From positions 1-32,405 of the forward strand of contig CALLBC010000210.1 of the NCBI GenBank assembly GCA_938001965.1: a stretch of 32,405 nt of DNA, written 5' to 3'. The notes below the pieces were generated by a model. That model was not told the DNA's origin, searched no databases, and worked only from the letters and a program-made list of their open reading frames with translations. Both the position numbers and the translations under genes were made by a program. The stretch comes from an uncultured Bdellovibrionales bacterium (GTDB lineage: Bacteria > Bdellovibrionota > Bdellovibrionia > Bdellovibrionales > UBA1609). Positions 30,944-32,405 of the stretch are shown here, in pieces. Position 1 is the first letter of the stretch. Every line of letters begins with the position of its first letter.

Positions 30944-31053
30944 ATTAGCCCCTAGTGCGTTAATAATTAAGTTTATTATGAACTTGTAAAATAAGAAAAG
31001 CAATTTTTGTATTATCTCGTTGCTATAAGCTCATTTATTGATAAATTTGTTGA

Positions 31054-31848
31054 ATGAAACCATTTTTTGTAACTGTCCCTCATTCTGGAGAAGAGATTCC
31101 ATCTACTGTAACCTGGCTTTCAAGTCATGAAGAGCCAGTTTTAATGGCAGATGTGGATCGCTATGTGGATCAATTCTACGAAGCTAAATGTAATGATTTA
31201 TCTATTCCATTTATTAAAACCAACTGGCACAGGTATGTGGTCGATCTTAATCGCTTCCCAGAAGATATTGATGAGGATTCTGTTCAAGGCAGTGCTAATA
31301 AATCAGGCACGCATTCAGATGGTTTTCATTGGGTTAAAACTAAAAACGGTTTAAGGCTTATGGAATCGCCCATGACTATGGAGTTACACAATGAGCTCAC
31401 AGAAGTTTGCTTTAAACCATTCCATCAAAAAGTGGTAAACCAGTATAAAGATTTATTGCAGAACCACCAAAAGGTTTATCAGCTAGATGGTCATAGTATG
31501 CCCTCAATGGGAACCAATGCTCATCGTGACCCTGGTGAAGCCCGTGCACAAGTTGTTATTAGTGACCAGGATGGAAAGTCATGCTCTTCATCTTTTGCAG
31601 AGCTGGTGGTTGAAAGCTATAAATCAGTGGGGTTTGAAGTAAAAATGAACTGGCCTTATAAGGGTGGGCGAATCACACAAACATATGGCAAGCCTGAATT
31701 AGGGCAGCATTGCATACAAGTGGAGCTAAATAGAAGTTTATATATGGATGAGGCCAGCAAACATCCAGTTAAAGTTAAATTTGAAGACACGAAGGCTAAG
31801 GTGACTTTAGCTTTAAAAAAAATATATGAGGGAGTCGATTCTTTATGA
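31054..31848 (+). CDS. N-formylglutamate amidohydrolase family protein
   Basis: 264 aa. The motifs follow the N-formylglutamate deformylase family (HutG type): VTVPHSGEEIP, ADVDRYVDQFYE, NWHRYVVDLNRFPEDIDE, QLDGHSMPSMG, WPYKGGRITQTYGKPELG and QVELNRSLYMDE. His and Asp/Glu in these blocks are the likely metal ligands. In histidine catabolism the enzyme releases formate from N-formylglutamate, but no hut genes are near. A broader amidohydrolase role is equally possible. It begins 110 nt after the divergent adenosyltransferase gene, and its stop overlaps the next start (ATGA). Pairing with a TolC-like gene is curious and may be only a shared promoter. Confidence 0.85.
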   Translation: MKPFFVTVPHSGEEIPSTVTWLSSHEEPVLMADVDRYVDQFYEAKCNDLSIPFIKTNWHRYVVDLNRFPEDIDEDSVQGSANKSGTHSDGFHWVKTKNGLRLMESPMTMELHNELTEVCFKPFHQKVVNQYKDLLQNHQKVYQLDGHSMPSMGTNAHRDPGEARAQVVISDQDGKSCSSSFAELVVESYKSVGFEVKMNWPYKGGRITQTYGKPELGQHCIQVELNRSLYMDEASKHPVKVKFEDTKAKVTLALKKIYEGVDSL

Positions 31849-32405
31849 AGTTTTTAATTTTGAGTTTACTATTGTTTTCATATCAGGCTCAGGCATTAAG
31901 CTTGAAGCAGTTCATAACCTCTTTTCAAAAAAATAGTCCGAAACTTTTGCAGCTAAAAGCAGAGGTGGACAACGCTCAGCAGGATTATGAATTGGCATGG
32001 TCACCACTGTATCCACAAGTTAGTTTGAATGCTGGATACTTAGATACTAAATCTCCAGCAGCTAGCTTGGCATTCCCGGTTCCAGGTCTAACAGAACTTG
32101 AACAGAAAACATACAGGGCATCTTTAAATGTGGATCAGGTACTTTATGCTGGTGGTAAAATTTTTAATAATATAAAGTTGCAAAAAAGTAGGGCGGCCAT
32201 ATCTAGTTTAAATTATCAGGCGCAAACGCAGTTTTTAACAAAAAATGCTTTGTTAAGTGTGATTCGCTGGAAGTTTATGCAGGAGAGTATTTCTGTTTTA
32301 AATGAAAGTTTAAAGTTACAAAAACGTTTTTTAGGCCTTGTAAATAAAAGAGTTCGCAGTGGGCTAGCAAAAAACTTTGAGTATGACCAAGCTGTATCAG
32401 AAAAA
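31845..32405 (+). CDS. TolC-type outer membrane efflux protein, 3' end cut by window
   Basis: 187 codons are seen and the frame is open to the edge. A signal peptide (MKFLILSLLLFSYQAQA-L) leads into a TolC-like N-terminal repeat: QFITSFQKNSPKLLQLKAEV (periplasmic helix), YPQVSLNAGY (first barrel strand), YRASLNVDQVLYAGGKIFNN with the family Y/F-x-GG, and a second helix LQKRFLGLVNKRVRSGLAKN FEYDQA. These mark the OEP family, which forms trimeric exit ducts for type I secretion or drug efflux. The ATG at 31845 overlaps the upstream stop by 4 nt, so the pair is translationally coupled. The transporter partner, if adjacent, lies beyond the window. Confidence 0.9.
   Translation, partial: MKFLILSLLLFSYQAQALSLKQFITSFQKNSPKLLQLKAEVDNAQQDYELAWSPLYPQVSLNAGYLDTKSPAASLAFPVPGLTELEQKTYRASLNVDQVLYAGGKIFNNIKLQKSRAAISSLNYQAQTQFLTKNALLSVIRWKFMQESISVLNESLKLQKRFLGLVNKRVRSGLAKNFEYDQAVSEK

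Noticed and set aside
1-32405. Prophage, plasmid or defence island
   Set aside because: No integrase, phage structural, toxin-antitoxin or restriction gene was seen; gene content is housekeeping and secretion throughout.

Overview
This AT-rich window carries a chromosomal backbone region of a Gram-negative bacterium. The best guess is a Bdellovibrio-like member of the Bdellovibrionota/deltaproteobacterial radiation. The reasons are a lipoprotein signal ending in F-Q-N-C, a twelve-gene type II secretion cluster that includes gspN and a PilM-like gspL, several TTG starts, and a mutL-miaA-yicC-gmk-rpoZ-rel block. The lineage is an inference; there is no rRNA or other marker to confirm it.

Layout. 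1-3.3 kb: a truncated lipoprotein (-), a lysozyme-like DUF1402-type secreted protein (+), and a secreted YncE-like beta-propeller (-). 3.6-11.0 kb (+): a housekeeping block of mutL, miaA, yicC, gmk, rpoZ and a bifunctional-looking rel/spoT. It is interrupted by a large nested hairpin (element A) before yicC and by a 0.5-kb repeat-rich gap before rel. 11.2-13.7 kb: a small cysteine-repeat secreted protein, an outer-membrane beta-barrel candidate, a small exported protein, and ssb with a structured leader. 13.8-27.9 kb (-): the type II secretion system. gspC-gspD form one unit closed by a strong terminator. gspE-F-G-H-I-J-K-L-M-N follow, with an internal terminator after the major pseudopilin gspG. 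28.3-31.0 kb (-): a degenerate malonyltransferase-like protein, then a PduO-type cobalamin adenosyltransferase overlapping a GNAT-like protein. 31.1-32.4 kb (+): an N-formylglutamate amidohydrolase family protein overlapping the start of a TolC-type outer membrane efflux protein that runs off the window.

The genes make a coherent export picture: GspC/D form the outer-membrane channel, E/F/L/M the inner platform and motor, G-K the pseudopilus, N an accessory factor. No prepilin peptidase (GspO/PilD) is present, so it must lie elsewhere.

The most unusual content is non-coding. Two long hairpins (B at 20088-20231, C at 24421-24537) sit between gsp genes. They share a conserved, covarying core hairpin in opposite orientation, but their long, almost perfect arms are unrelated in sequence. 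A third hairpin (A, 6349-6526) has a decayed relative at 8545-8623. Two degenerate tandem arrays (8425-8533 and 28172-28292), built on the same TTCAGGATGACGTA unit, lie 20 kb apart. No mobile-element protein, CRISPR array, rRNA or tRNA was recognised.
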